DNA from: an uncultured Clostridia bacterium
GTDB taxonomy: Bacteria; Bacillota; Clostridia; Christensenellales; CAG-138
Reading direction: 5' to 3'
NCBI GenBank assembly: GCA_947168565.1
Contig: CAMVMM010000002.1
Coordinates: forward strand, 62,001 to 126,000
Length of the DNA stretch: 64,000 nt
Of the stretch, positions 1 through 9,084 are shown piece after piece (positions within the stretch are counted from its first letter, which is position 1; the number at the start of each line of letters is the position of its first letter). Below the pieces are notes generated by a model that worked only from the letters and a program-made list of their open reading frames with translations, did no database searches and was not told the origin of the DNA. Both the position numbers and the translations under genes were made by a program.

Positions 1-221
1 ATGCCGAAAAGATTGCTCAGCGCCGTCAGCAGCAGGAACACCGCGCCCGCCACGGTCACCGCCGCCGTTTGATCGGGATCGTTCAGCCTGCCGACGAAAT
101 AGGTGTCCGCAAGGGAATACAGAAGTGCAACGAGCTGGCTTGCTATCGCGGGAAGTATCTGCGCAAGCACGGCGCGGCGCACGGGAAGATGCTCGAATAT
201 TTCTTTTCCGGATCGCTTCAA
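1..221 (-). CDS. MATE family efflux transporter, N-terminal part
   Basis: The first 73 or so residues of a multidrug/toxin extrusion (MATE) transporter; the rest lies outside the window. The reading frame gives a cytosolic lead (KRSGKEIFEHLPVRRAVL), then a membrane segment with AIASQLVALLYSLADTYFVG, which matches the first helix of MATE proteins. An in-frame stop lies just upstream, so the start must be the TTG at 219-221. It is preceded by AAGGAG (233-238) at 11 nt. MATE proteins export cationic compounds in exchange for Na+ or H+; the substrate cannot be told from this fragment. Confidence 0.8.
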   Translation of the reverse strand, partial: MKRSGKEIFEHLPVRRAVLAQILPAIASQLVALLYSLADTYFVGRLNDPDQTAAVTVAGAVFLLLTALSNLFG

Positions 222-335
222 TCTTTTCGCGGCTCCTTATCGCGGCCTCGGCAAGGCTTGGGATCAAGCGGGAAGGGCGGCGTTCGGTTCGGGGGAAAGC
301 CCTTTTTATGAAAAAACAATAGAGAAAGCTTTTTA

Positions 336-1418
336 TCAGTATTCGCCGGCGGCATCGCCCTCCAGGGACACGGTGATCATAAACCCATCCTCATTATTGC
401 CGGAAACGGTGCAGCTTTCGCAGCCTGTGGGTATGGGCAGCAGCGTTTCACCGCCCTCGGCGGCGGGAACGAAATAGATGAGATAGCCGGAGGAGGGCAG
501 CGAATCCGCCCTTGCAACCTCCACCTCGGCTTCTCCGCTCTCATTGAAATAAAGGTGCAGCATCCCGCTCTCGGCGGTATAGACCTTTATATGCTCGACG
601 TATTCCTCATAAACCAGCTTCAGCGCGGTGCAGGCGTGGGCGTTTGCCCTGCCAAGATAGCGGAAATGCCAGGGCTCGTAGGCCACGCGGGTGATCCCCT
701 CGGAGCCGACGGGGTAGCGCAGTATAAAGCCGTAATCGGCGCAGTGCGCATTGACCCAATCGAAGGCGCCGTGCTCAATAAGCGGAATGCGCAGCCCGTC
801 CTTGCTCATGGTGGAAAGATCCACGGCAAATCCGGTGTGATGCTCGCTTGAGCCGGGATCGGCCACGTATATGCGCGCCATCTCCTCGCCGTGCTGCTTC
901 ACGTAGTCGTCGTACAGCTCGCGCTGATACTGCTCGGTGCGAAACGCGCTTGTAACCAGCAGCCTGTCGCCGCCCGTCGCCTCGTAAAAGCCCTCCGCAA
1001 AGGATTGAAGCGCGGAGCTCACCTCGGGAAGCAGCGCCGCATCCGCCTTGGCAAGCAGAAGCTCGCGGCTCTTTTCAACGGGGCGAACGAGCTTCCCGGC
1101 TTCATCTGTATGCGCGTAGGGGTGATCATAATTCACAAGCACGTACTGCCCGTTGGAAAGCGCGGAACTGTCGACCCGCTCAAGCGTAAACACGGCGGGC
1201 GTCGGCTCGGGCGTTTGAGAGGAAATGGGATCGCCGGACGGATCGCCCGATGCGCTTGCCGCGCTCGGAGCGGGTGTGTCCACGGAAACTATGTTTTCCG
1301 GCACGGCGGGCTCAACGGAGCAGCCGGCGAAGGCAAGCACAAGCGCGGCGGCGCAGACGGTGAACGCCTTTGCCGCTCCTATTATGGTATTCATGGGCGT
1401 AAAACTATGCTTCTTCAT
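336..1418 (-). CDS. D-alanyl-D-alanine carboxypeptidase, VanY/M15B family lipoprotein
   Basis: A 360-residue cell-envelope peptidase predicted to trim the terminal D-Ala of peptidoglycan stem peptides. The N-terminus has a hydrophobic stretch ending in a lipobox (LAFAGC, Cys about 33), followed by a Ser/Pro/Thr-rich linker. The catalytic domain begins near residue 110. The M15 zinc motif SEHHTGFAVD is at about 191-200 and YEPWHFRY at about 247-254, giving the expected His, Asp, Glu and His ligands. It starts 22 nt after the stop of the ABC exporter gene, so the two are probably co-transcribed. A second ATG nine codons in is possible, but the first has an upstream AAAGGA. Confidence 0.88.
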   Translation of the reverse strand: MKKHSFTPMNTIIGAAKAFTVCAAALVLAFAGCSVEPAVPENIVSVDTPAPSAASASGDPSGDPISSQTPEPTPAVFTLERVDSSALSNGQYVLVNYDHPYAHTDEAGKLVRPVEKSRELLLAKADAALLPEVSSALQSFAEGFYEATGGDRLLVTSAFRTEQYQRELYDDYVKQHGEEMARIYVADPGSSEHHTGFAVDLSTMSKDGLRIPLIEHGAFDWVNAHCADYGFILRYPVGSEGITRVAYEPWHFRYLGRANAHACTALKLVYEEYVEHIKVYTAESGMLHLYFNESGEAEVEVARADSLPSSGYLIYFVPAAEGGETLLPIPTGCESCTVSGNNEDGFMITVSLEGDAAGEY

Positions 1419-1440
1419 TTTGCGGGCAATATCCTTTTAA

Positions 1441-3255
1441 TTATTCGTTTTCATCGGCGGCGCTTTCACCCGCCTCCGCCAAAAGCGTATCTATGGACAC
1501 GGTTTTTATTCCCCCGTCGCAAACGCGATAGATCCTGCTTGCAAGCGAAAGCACGCCGGTGCGGTGGGTGGAGATGATGCAGAGCTTATCGGGATGGTTT
1601 TTCACTATTCCGTTTATTATGCTGCGCTCGGTTTCGGCGTCCAGGCTGCTCGTGGCCTCGTCCAGCATCAGAATCGGCGCATCGCGCAGTATGGCTCTTG
1701 CTATCGCTATGCGCTGCGCCTGCCCCTCGCTTATGCCGTGCCCCTTCTCGCCTATCTTCGCCTCAAGCCCGCCCATTTTTTGAACGAAATCCAGAGCGCA
1801 GGCGCATTCAAGCGCGTTGAGCAGCTGCTCATCCGTGGCGCTTTCGTTTGTGAGGCGCAGATTCTCGGCTATCGTGCCGGACACCACGGTGTTTCCCTGC
1901 GGAACGTAGGAAAACAGCTTTCTGTGATCGGGCATAAGTATATGCGCCCTTCCGGAGGCGTCTAAATACTCCGCCCTGCCCTCGTTTGGCGAAACGAGGC
2001 TCAAAAGCAGCCTTAAAAGGGTGGTTTTGCCCTGACCGCTTGCGCCGATAACGGCCACTATCTCGCCGGTTTGGGCGTAAAAACCGCTGCGCCTTATTAT
2101 CTCTCTGCCTTTTTCGTAGCCGAAGCTGGCCGATTCAAGGCGCACCTCGATGGGGGGCTTTGCAAGCGCGGCTATCTCGCTGTCGCTGAGCAGGCGCTCC
2201 TCGCGCGGAATATCGAAAAATTCGCGTATGCGCTTTGCGGATACCGCGCTCTGCACCATCTGGGGCATTATGCCAAGAAGCGAATCGAAGCCGCTCGTGA
2301 CCTTTGAACGCAGATTCAGAAACAGCGTCATATCGCCGTAGGTTATCCTGCCGGACCAAAGCAGGTAAACGCAGTAAACGAAGGTGGCGAAATAGATAAG
2401 CTTTCCAACGAGGGAAAGAAAGATGTTTGCATGTATGGAAAACATATTCGCCTTGAGCGCGGCGTCCCTGTATTCCTCCTGCTTGCCGCGAAACAGCTTT
2501 GCGAATTCCTTAACCGCGCCAAGGCTCTTCACCGTGTCGTAATTATGAAAGGTTTCGGACTCAAAGCTCAGCACTTCGCTCTGCTTTTCAAAGGAACGCC
2601 TGTTGCAGGAGCGTGATTTTTTGAGCAAAATGCCGCTTGCCGCCGCCATAAAAGGTGCGCCCAGCAGCGCGATAAGCGCGATGGAGGCGTTGTAATAAAG
2701 CATCGTTAAAAACGAGGCGCCGAAGGAATACAGCGTTATCACCACCGAGGGGATCCAGCTTATTGCAATACTGGCAATGCGGTTCGAGTCGTTGTTCAAG
2801 CGGTTCATAATATCGCCCGTGGGGTAGGCGCGCACGCTCTGCCAGTCGCCGCTGAGCAGCGTTTCAAACACCTCGGCGCGTATATCGTTGAAAACCCGCA
2901 GGCTGATCTTGGCGGAGATCCGCGATCGCAGGCTCGTGAAAACCAGCCCGATCAGCGAGCTGAGCACCATCGAAATTGCCATAAACGCAACGGAATCGGT
3001 TTTTCCGCCTGTCACAATATCCACGGTGAACTTGCTCAAAACGGATGAAACCAGCCCGAGCGTGGTGCCGATTATGCCGAAAAAGGTTTGAACGACCACG
3101 TACCAGCGGTATTTTTTGGTATACCGAAAGATCCAGCGCCAATCGGCAATGGTCTCGCGCAATGTGCCGTCCTTTTTCATTTGAAAAATCTTTTTCAGTT
3201 TTTCAAGGCTGCCGGAGCCGCCGCCATCGCTTTTCGCGCCATCAGCGTTTGTCAT
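1441..3255 (-). CDS. ABC transporter, fused permease and ATP-binding protein
   Basis: A 604-residue ABC exporter half-transporter: six membrane segments, then a nucleotide-binding domain. Walker A is GASGQGKTT (near residue 400), the signature is ISEGQ rather than LSGGQ, and Walker B is ILMLDEATSSLD. The ATG at 3253-3255 has AAAGGAGG five nt upstream. The cytosolic N-terminal 45 residues are charged and Gly/Ser-rich (DGGGSGSLEKLKKIF). Half-transporters of this kind act as dimers and export lipids, peptides or drugs. The downstream VanY-like gene suggests a cell-envelope role, but that is inference. Confidence 0.88.
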   Translation of the reverse strand: MTNADGAKSDGGGSGSLEKLKKIFQMKKDGTLRETIADWRWIFRYTKKYRWYVVVQTFFGIIGTTLGLVSSVLSKFTVDIVTGGKTDSVAFMAISMVLSSLIGLVFTSLRSRISAKISLRVFNDIRAEVFETLLSGDWQSVRAYPTGDIMNRLNNDSNRIASIAISWIPSVVITLYSFGASFLTMLYYNASIALIALLGAPFMAAASGILLKKSRSCNRRSFEKQSEVLSFESETFHNYDTVKSLGAVKEFAKLFRGKQEEYRDAALKANMFSIHANIFLSLVGKLIYFATFVYCVYLLWSGRITYGDMTLFLNLRSKVTSGFDSLLGIMPQMVQSAVSAKRIREFFDIPREERLLSDSEIAALAKPPIEVRLESASFGYEKGREIIRRSGFYAQTGEIVAVIGASGQGKTTLLRLLLSLVSPNEGRAEYLDASGRAHILMPDHRKLFSYVPQGNTVVSGTIAENLRLTNESATDEQLLNALECACALDFVQKMGGLEAKIGEKGHGISEGQAQRIAIARAILRDAPILMLDEATSSLDAETERSIINGIVKNHPDKLCIISTHRTGVLSLASRIYRVCDGGIKTVSIDTLLAEAGESAADENE

Positions 3256-3433
3256 GGAAGCCTCCTTTCGTTGCCGTATCTCAATGAGTACCGATTCAAA
3301 ACAGAATAAACTAAACCAGCTTAAATTATACGATAATCGAAGCGAAAAAGCAAATATAATTATTGCTCTTTTGCTTCACAGGCGCAGAGGGGATGGGGCT
3401 GCCGGAGCCCCGCAAAAAGCAGCTCATAAGAAA

Positions 3434-3457
3434 GAGCGCGGGAAGGCTCCCACGCTC
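3434..3457 (-). terminator. Probable terminator of the malic enzyme gene
   Basis: A hairpin with arms GAGCG-C-GGGA and TCCC-A-CGCTC (one mismatch, 4-nt loop), followed on the minus strand by TTTCTTAT. A second 6-bp hairpin (3395-3411) lies beyond it. The rest of 3256-3540 shows no gene. Confidence 0.5.
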
Positions 3458-3540
3458 CGAAAAAGCATTATGTAATTTATACTATACTTTTGCGCCGTTA
3501 ACACAGCTTAACGCATTCCGCGTTATGCAGCGCCCTCGCC

Positions 3541-4716
3541 CTATATCCTCGCCACGCCGCTCCTTCTTGCGGCCTCGGCAACCGCCTTTGCCACGGCGGG
3601 ACCCACGCGCTCATCGAACGCGGCGGGAATGATATAGTCTGCGGAAAGCTCCTCGTCCGAAATGAGGGAGGAAATTGCCTCTGCCGCCGCAATCTTCATT
3701 TCGTCGTTTATATCGCTTGCGCGAACGTCGAACGTGCCGCGGAAGATGCCGGGGAAGGCAAGCACGTTGTTTATCTGGTTCGGGTAGTCGCTCCTGCCGG
3801 TGGCTATCACCTTCGCGCCGCCCGCCTTCGCGTCATCGGGGAAGATCTCCGGCGTGGGGTTGGCGCAGGCGAAAACTATTGCGTTTTCGTTCATGCTGCG
3901 CACCATATCCACCGAAACCGTGTTCGGCGCGGAAACGCCGATAAACACGTCCGCTCCCTTGAGCGCGTCCGCAAGGCTGCCCTGCTTCTTTTCAAGGTTC
4001 GTAAGCTTCGCCATCTCCTGCTTTATGGCGTTCATGCCTTCCGTGCGCCCGTCGAAGATGATGCCCGTGCGGTCGCAAAGGGTGATATGCTTTACCCCGC
4101 GCGAAAGCAGCAGCCTTGCTATGGATATGCTTGCGGCGCCCGCGCCGTTTATAACTATTCGCACCTCGTCCATTTTTTTATGAACGAGCCTCAGCGCGTT
4201 CGTAAGGCCCGCAAGCGTAACCACCGCCGTGCCGTGCTGATCATCGTGAAAAATGGGAATATCGCAAATCTCTTTCAGCTTTTTTTCTATTTCAAAGCAG
4301 CGGGGCGCGGCGATATCCTCAAGGTTCACTCCGCCGAAGCTGCCGCTAATGAGATATATGGTGCGCACGATTTCGTCCACGTCCTTGCTTTTGATGCAGA
4401 GCGGGAAGGCGTCCACGTTGCCGAAATTCTTGAAAAGCACGCATTTGCCCTCCATCACGGGCATAGCCGCCTCGGGGCCGATGTCCCCAAGGCCCAAAAC
4501 CGCCGTGCCGTCGGTCACAACGAGGCAGAGATTGTGGCGGCGGGTCAGCTCGTAGCTCTTTGAAACGTCCTGCTGTATCTCAAGGCAGGGGCGGGCAACG
4601 CCGGGGGTGTAGGCAAGGGAAAGATCCTCGCGGTTCTCGGTGGGAACGGTGGAAACGACCTCTATCTTGCCCTTCCATTCGCCGTGCAGGCGGAGCGATT
4701 CCTTTTGGTAATCCAT
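3541..4716 (-). CDS. NAD(P)-dependent malic enzyme, short bacterial type
   Basis: A 391-residue malic enzyme converting malate to pyruvate and CO2 with reduction of NAD(P)+. It has the N-terminal malic domain (YTPGVARPCLEIQ near residue 37, HDDQHGTAVV near 160) and a Rossmann domain (INGAGAASISIARLL near 190). It ends soon after the NAD domain, so it lacks the C-terminal phosphotransacetylase-like domain of the long MaeB type. CAGGAG lies ahead of the ATG. It appears to be a single-gene transcription unit with its own promoter and terminator. NAD versus NADP preference cannot be read from the sequence. Confidence 0.93.
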   Translation of the reverse strand: MDYQKESLRLHGEWKGKIEVVSTVPTENREDLSLAYTPGVARPCLEIQQDVSKSYELTRRHNLCLVVTDGTAVLGLGDIGPEAAMPVMEGKCVLFKNFGNVDAFPLCIKSKDVDEIVRTIYLISGSFGGVNLEDIAAPRCFEIEKKLKEICDIPIFHDDQHGTAVVTLAGLTNALRLVHKKMDEVRIVINGAGAASISIARLLLSRGVKHITLCDRTGIIFDGRTEGMNAIKQEMAKLTNLEKKQGSLADALKGADVFIGVSAPNTVSVDMVRSMNENAIVFACANPTPEIFPDDAKAGGAKVIATGRSDYPNQINNVLAFPGIFRGTFDVRASDINDEMKIAAAEAISSLISDEELSADYIIPAAFDERVGPAVAKAVAEAARRSGVARI

Positions 4717-4780
4717 TGTGCATCTCCTGATAGATCCGGTATTGTTTGATCTGCCGCGCTTTTCTGCGGCTCACCGCTTG

Positions 4781-4810
4781 ATTATAACACGCCGCCCGGG
4801 AGTTTCACAA
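4781..4810 (-). promoter_or_regulatory. Promoter of the malic enzyme gene
   Basis: The minus strand reads TTGTGA, 18 nt, TATAAT, about 65 nt upstream of the malic enzyme start. The -10 is at 4781-4786 and the -35 at 4805-4810. Confidence 0.65.
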
Positions 4811-4880
4811 GGGCGGCGGATAAATAATAAAAATATAATACTCTTTTTGCAAAATATTAAAAGGGAAAGCATCGTCATAA

Positions 4881-4915
4881 GCCCCTCCCTTGCACACGCT
4901 TTTGTGCAGAGGCGC
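4881..4915 (-). terminator. Possible terminator after the CDF gene
   Basis: A stem with outer arms GCGCCTC/GAGGGGC (one mismatch) and inner arms TGCACA/TGTGCA lies about 45 nt after the CDF stop codon. There is no clear T-tract, so this call is weak. Confidence 0.3.
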
Positions 4916-4957
4916 TTTTCCATGCCGGAATCCGATCGCTTCCTTCACAAAAATGCC

Positions 4958-6133
4958 TCACGCAAGCGGCCTATCCACCGTCACCACGGCGCGGCAGCCT
5001 TCGCCCTCAAAGCCGGAAACGGCGGCGGATATGCGGGAAACGACCTCGTTTTCGCTCATCTTCAGCTCAAAGGGCATCACAACGTCGAAAACGAGCGTGG
5101 TCTGCCGCTCGCCAGGCACTATGCGAAAATCGTGCAGCGTCAGCGCGGGGTCTATTTCCGCAAGAGCGGCAAGCGTTTTTGCCCTCAGGCGCTCCGTGCG
5201 CCCGTCGCCGGGTGCCGTAGGGTCAAGGTGGATAGTGGCGGAGCAGCCAAGCTCGCTCGTCAGCCTGCGCTCGGTTTCGTCTATTATTTCATGGATTTTA
5301 AAGAAATCGTCGCCCTTTTCCACCGGCACCTCCGCGTGAAGCGAGATCATGCGCCGCCCGGGGCCGTAATCGTGGATCACAAGATCGTGCAGCCCCGTGA
5401 TGCGCTTTTCGGAAAGCACGATGGAGCGCACCTTTTGAACGAATTCCTTATCCGGCATCTGCCCAAGCAGCGGCGCTATCGTTTCCCTTCCGGAGGAAAT
5501 GCCCGAATACAGCACGAAGAGCGAAACGAGCGCGCCGATCCAACCGTCGAGCAAAAGCCCCGTGAATCTTGAAATGATGGCGCCGATGAGCACAAGTAGC
5601 GTTGCCGCGCAGTCCGAAAAGGAATCGCGCGAAACCGCCCGCAGCGCGGGGGAGGCGAGCAGCCGGGCATACCTGCCGCTTGAAAGCGCCATATACAGCT
5701 TAACGGCGACCGAAAGAGCGAGTATCGCGGCGCTCAGGGGCGAAAGCACCGTTTCCGCGGGGTGGAGTATGCGCCCAACCGAGGTTTTGAAAAGCTCGAA
5801 GCCCATCAGGATTATCGCGGCGGAAACAAGCAGCCCCGCTATGTATTCAAGCCGCCCGTGTCCGAAGGGATGCTCGGTATCCGGCTTTTGGGAGGCAAGC
5901 TTGAAGCCCAAAAGCGTTATCACGGAGCTGCCCGCGTCCGAAAGGTTGTTGAATGCGTCCGCAGTTACGGAAACGGAGCGCGAGATGAGCCCCGCCGCAA
6001 GCTTTGCGGAAAAAAGCAGCGCGTTCAGCAGTATGAACAGCGCGCCGATCAGCGCGCCGTATGCGCCGCGAACTGCCGCATCACCGTAGTTTTTGCTGTT
6101 TTTTATGAATTTTTCAGCCAAAAAAGCGATCAT
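4958..6133 (-). CDS. Cation diffusion facilitator (CDF) family transporter
   Basis: A 391-residue divalent-metal/H+ antiporter of the inner membrane. Membrane segments carry the CDF metal site: ADAFNNLSDAGSSV (DxxxD in helix 2) and DSFSDCAATLLV (DxxxD in helix 5). The conserved PFGHGRLEYIAGL loop follows helix 2. A cytosolic C-terminal domain begins near residue 215 (PLLGQMPDKEFVQKVRSIVL) and continues further than usual, to 391. It starts 21 nt after the murG stop, so it is probably translated from the murG transcript. The metal (Zn, Mn or Fe) is not certain. The ribosome binding site is weak (GGTGAT). Confidence 0.9.
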   Translation of the reverse strand: MIAFLAEKFIKNSKNYGDAAVRGAYGALIGALFILLNALLFSAKLAAGLISRSVSVTADAFNNLSDAGSSVITLLGFKLASQKPDTEHPFGHGRLEYIAGLLVSAAIILMGFELFKTSVGRILHPAETVLSPLSAAILALSVAVKLYMALSSGRYARLLASPALRAVSRDSFSDCAATLLVLIGAIISRFTGLLLDGWIGALVSLFVLYSGISSGRETIAPLLGQMPDKEFVQKVRSIVLSEKRITGLHDLVIHDYGPGRRMISLHAEVPVEKGDDFFKIHEIIDETERRLTSELGCSATIHLDPTAPGDGRTERLRAKTLAALAEIDPALTLHDFRIVPGERQTTLVFDVVMPFELKMSENEVVSRISAAVSGFEGEGCRAVVTVDRPLA

Positions 6134-6154
6134 ATCACCGCTGAATGGGGCGGC

Positions 6155-7240
6155 TCAGCGCTGAGCCGCAGCGTCAAGTATCACCTCAAGCACGCGCTCG
6201 GTGCCGTTCAGGGTCTTATCCCGCTCCATCGCGGAGACGTATTTCCGCCTGTTTTCATAAACCTCGTTCACCTTGGCAAGCAGGCTTTCGGCGGTCACGT
6301 CCTCCTGCTGCATTACGGCGGAATAGCCCTTTTTCTCGCAGTATTCGGCGTTCAGTATCTGATCGCCCCGGCTCGCCCCGAGTGGAAGGGGAATGAAGAT
6401 CGCGGGCTTTTTGAGCGCAAGAAACTCAAATACCGAGTTCGCGCCGGATCTGCTCACGAAAAGGTCGGTGGCGGCGAAAAGATCGGGCAGCTCGGCGGAA
6501 ATGTATTCATACTGGCGGTAGTGGGGGTTTGCGCCCTCCGAGATTCCTTCATCCAGCTTGCCCTTGCCGCAAAGATGGATGACGTCGTATTTTTCCGTAA
6601 GCTCCGCAAGCCCAGCGCGAACGGCGTTGTTCAGCGCCTCCGCCCCAAGGCTGCCGCCCATAACGAGTATGACGGGCCTATCCCCGGAAAAGCCCAGAAA
6701 ATCCAGCCCCCGCCTGCGGTCGCCCCGGAAAAGCTCCGAGCGGATGGGCGTGCCGGTATGCACGGCGTGGGTCTTGCCGGTGTATTTCAGCGTGTCCTCA
6801 AAGGTGACGCAAACGGTGGTGGCGTATCTTGCGGCGATCTTGTTCGCAAGGCCCGGCGTGTAGTCGCTCTCGTGGCACACCACGGGGCATCTGCCCTTTG
6901 CCGCGATCACCACCGGCACGCTCACAAAGCCGCCCTTGGAGAAAACCACCTGAGGCTTCAGCTCCCTGATAAGCCTTTTTGCCTGGGTAACGCCGTGATT
7001 CACGCGGAAGGGGTCGGTAAAATTCTTCAGCGAGAAATAGCGGCGAAGCTTGCCGGAGGAGATGGCGTGGTAGATCACGCCCTCCTGCTCCTCTATAAGC
7101 TTTCTTTCAATGCCGTCCTTCGTGCCGATATAGTGTATCTCAAAGCCTTCTTTTTTAAGAAGCGGGATCAGCGCGATATTGGGCGTCACGTGCCCCGCGC
7201 TGCCGCCGCCGGTAAGAACGATGATTTTTTTATTTTCCAT
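6155..7240 (-). CDS. murG: UDP-GlcNAc:lipid I N-acetylglucosaminyltransferase MurG
   Basis: A 361-residue peripheral membrane glycosyltransferase (GT28) that adds GlcNAc to lipid I to make lipid II, the last cytosolic step of peptidoglycan synthesis. The N-terminal glycine-rich loop LTGGGSAGHVTPNIAL, the central GGSLGAEALNNAVR and the donor-binding segment SRSGANSVFEFLALKKPAIFIPLP are all present. The ATG is preceded by AAGGAG. It is not in a dcw division cluster here: its neighbours are a metal transporter and the DUF2828 gene. Confidence 0.95.
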   Translation of the reverse strand: MENKKIIVLTGGGSAGHVTPNIALIPLLKKEGFEIHYIGTKDGIERKLIEEQEGVIYHAISSGKLRRYFSLKNFTDPFRVNHGVTQAKRLIRELKPQVVFSKGGFVSVPVVIAAKGRCPVVCHESDYTPGLANKIAARYATTVCVTFEDTLKYTGKTHAVHTGTPIRSELFRGDRRRGLDFLGFSGDRPVILVMGGSLGAEALNNAVRAGLAELTEKYDVIHLCGKGKLDEGISEGANPHYRQYEYISAELPDLFAATDLFVSRSGANSVFEFLALKKPAIFIPLPLGASRGDQILNAEYCEKKGYSAVMQQEDVTAESLLAKVNEVYENRRKYVSAMERDKTLNGTERVLEVILDAAAQR

Positions 7241-7294
7241 TCCTGTCTCCTTCGGGCAAATAATGCCGCCTGCCGCATTTTGAGCGGATCCGAT

Positions 7295-7324
7295 ACTATA
7301 CTTTATTTCGCGCCGCAGCCGTAA
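7295..7324 (-). promoter_or_regulatory. murG: Candidate promoter of murG
   Basis: The minus strand has TTACGG, 18 nt, TATAGT, about 55 nt before the murG start. It is the best match between the upstream terminator and the gene, but the -35 is weak. Confidence 0.4.
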
Positions 7325-7380
7325 ATGCGAAAAACCCCGCTTTTCAGCCGAAGCGCCGTCTGAAGCTTAATTATAGCACG

Positions 7381-7410
7381 AAAAATGCCGCAAAGGAATG
7401 CTTTGCGGCA
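7381..7410 (-). terminator. Intrinsic terminator of the DUF2828 gene
   Basis: A perfect 10-bp stem (TGCCGCAAAG/CTTTGCGGCA, loop CATTC on the minus strand) is followed directly by five T residues, 70 nt after the DUF2828 stop codon. Confidence 0.9.
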
Positions 7411-7480
7411 AAAAACCGTTTTGTTCGGCTTGAATTGGCGGCCTGAGGGCTTTTAGCCGCTTTGCTCCGGCTCTCCGATC

Positions 7481-8974
7481 TCACGCGGTGATGCGGGCAT
7501 AGCGCTCGCTGTTTATCACCTCCAGCATGAAGCGCTCGGGATCGGCGCCGCCGTCCGCCACCATGGAGAAGATGACGGGGGAGCAGCCGGACACCAGCAC
7601 AGCGCCCTGCTCGTTTTTCCTCACGGGCTGATGGCCGTGGCGCGACGCCACGTTCCAGAATATGACTCTCGGAAGCGCGTAGCCGTATCGGGCAAATTTC
7701 TGCTTCGCGTTTTCAAAATTGGTGAGCGAGGCGTTGTCCGTGCAGCTGTCAAACTCCATATCGGAGATGAACACAAGGCTTTTCGGCAGCTCCTCCTGCT
7801 TCAGCCCGTTTTTCACGGCGGTGCGCAGGATAAGGTCGAAAACCGCGTCCACGTTCGTGTTTTCGACCCGATTGAAGGAGGCGGCGTACAAAAGCCTGTC
7901 CGCAAAGGTTTCGCCCTTGAGCGCGATGAGCTTCGGCTTTTCGGAAAACTCTATGAAGTGGCCGCGATACGCGCCGCGGTTCCTCTCGGCAAAGTACAGA
8001 CCCAGCGAAAACGCCACGGCTGCGGGCAGGGGAGCGCCGGGAAAAGCGCTGTACATGGAGCCGGAGGTATCCACCACCGCAAGCATATCGCCGTCGCCGC
8101 CGTAATCGGGCAGCGCCGCCCAGGTCGCGTTCAGCCACTCGCGCTCCTCCGCCGGTATGCCGCAGGCGATGCGGGGTATGCGCCGGCTGTTGCAGCTCAA
8201 ATACGGCTGAATAAGCTCGTAGGGGTATAGATTTGCGGCGTTCAGCTTCGCCTCGCCCTTTTTGGAAGCGGCAAGGAAGGCGGAATACCTTTCGCCGTCG
8301 CTGCGGCGGAATGCCTCGCGGTATTTGAAAAGCGCACGGGAGGGCTGCTTTTCGTAATCAAAGGTGTAATCCCGCTCGCGCAGGGAGTTTTCGATTATGC
8401 GAAGGTATGCGCGCAGGGCGGAAAGCGTTTTTCTGTACGCGCCTTCGCTCATATCAAGCCGCCTTGCCATAAGCTTCGCCATCCGCACCGCCTCGCCGTT
8501 TGAGGCGTTCACCGAGGGCAGCCATTTTGCAAGCAGGGAGATGGGCTCGCCCGCCTTCATGCCTGCCTTGTCGCGCTCAAGCTGCGCTTTTATAAGCTCT
8601 GCCGCCGCAGCCTCAAGCGGGGTGCCGATAAGCGTGAGAAGATCGTCGTACCTGCCGAATTCGGCAATATTCTCAAGGTTTTTTTGAACCGATTCGGGCT
8701 TATTGCAGGCAAGCCAGCGCAGCGCGATCCTGAAAAGCCGCCTTTCGCCGAGGCCGCCGCGCACGTCCCGCGCGAAAAACAGCAGCTTCATCGCGTGATC
8801 CGCGTTTTCGCAGTAGGCGCGGATAAAAAGATTCTCTATCCGCTTCTCGCCCGCTCCGCGCAGCGCACCTGCGGAGGCAAAAAGGTCGAGGCAGTCGGAG
8901 CCGGTGGACGAATGCGTCACGGCAAGGTTTTCGGTCAAGGTGAGTTCAGCCTCAGCCATCAAGTGTTTAAGCAT
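7481..8974 (-). CDS. DUF2828 protein: helical TROVE-like domain plus vWA domain
   Basis: A 497-residue protein whose N-terminal half is helical and holds the DUF2828 hallmark (SSTGSDCLDLFASAGALRG, then LLFFARDVRGGLGERRLFR). The C-terminal half is a von Willebrand A domain with a complete metal-site motif (AVVDTSGSM) and a later Asp (LVFISDMEFD). This layout of helical domain then vWA resembles the Ro60/Rsr RNA chaperone. I infer, but cannot prove, an RNA-binding role. The frame is open further upstream, but the ATG at 8972-8974 has GAAAGGGG before it, and the upstream frame runs into the structured RNA. The gene has a leader of roughly 500 nt containing tRNA-like modules, and two WYL regulators lie further upstream on the same strand. 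Confidence 0.85.
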   Translation of the reverse strand: MLKHLMAEAELTLTENLAVTHSSTGSDCLDLFASAGALRGAGEKRIENLFIRAYCENADHAMKLLFFARDVRGGLGERRLFRIALRWLACNKPESVQKNLENIAEFGRYDDLLTLIGTPLEAAAAELIKAQLERDKAGMKAGEPISLLAKWLPSVNASNGEAVRMAKLMARRLDMSEGAYRKTLSALRAYLRIIENSLRERDYTFDYEKQPSRALFKYREAFRRSDGERYSAFLAASKKGEAKLNAANLYPYELIQPYLSCNSRRIPRIACGIPAEEREWLNATWAALPDYGGDGDMLAVVDTSGSMYSAFPGAPLPAAVAFSLGLYFAERNRGAYRGHFIEFSEKPKLIALKGETFADRLLYAASFNRVENTNVDAVFDLILRTAVKNGLKQEELPKSLVFISDMEFDSCTDNASLTNFENAKQKFARYGYALPRVIFWNVASRHGHQPVRKNEQGAVLVSGCSPVIFSMVADGGADPERFMLEVINSERYARITA

Positions 8975-9029
8975 ATTTTCTGCCCCTTTCTGTATGTTTT
9001 CGTTTGTTTTTACCGTTTTAAACTGAGCC

Positions 9030-9079
9030 GCCGCGCTTTGGCGAATGCGCTCAATAAATGCGCTTTTCGGCGGCGCGGC
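9030..9079 (-). promoter_or_regulatory. Two-tier hairpin ahead of the DUF2828 gene
   Basis: Outer arms GCCGCGC (minus-strand 5' side, 9073-9079) and GCGCGGC (9030-9036) enclose an inner hairpin GCGC-AUUUAUUGA-GCGC. It separates the large structured RNA from the DUF2828 ribosome binding site. There is no T-tract, so it may be a processing or attenuation element rather than a terminator. Confidence 0.45.
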
Positions 9080-9084
9080 CACCT

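Noticed and set aside
5762..7324. A 520-codon open frame on the plus strand
   Set aside because: It is the antisense shadow of the CDF and murG genes, which have clear motifs.
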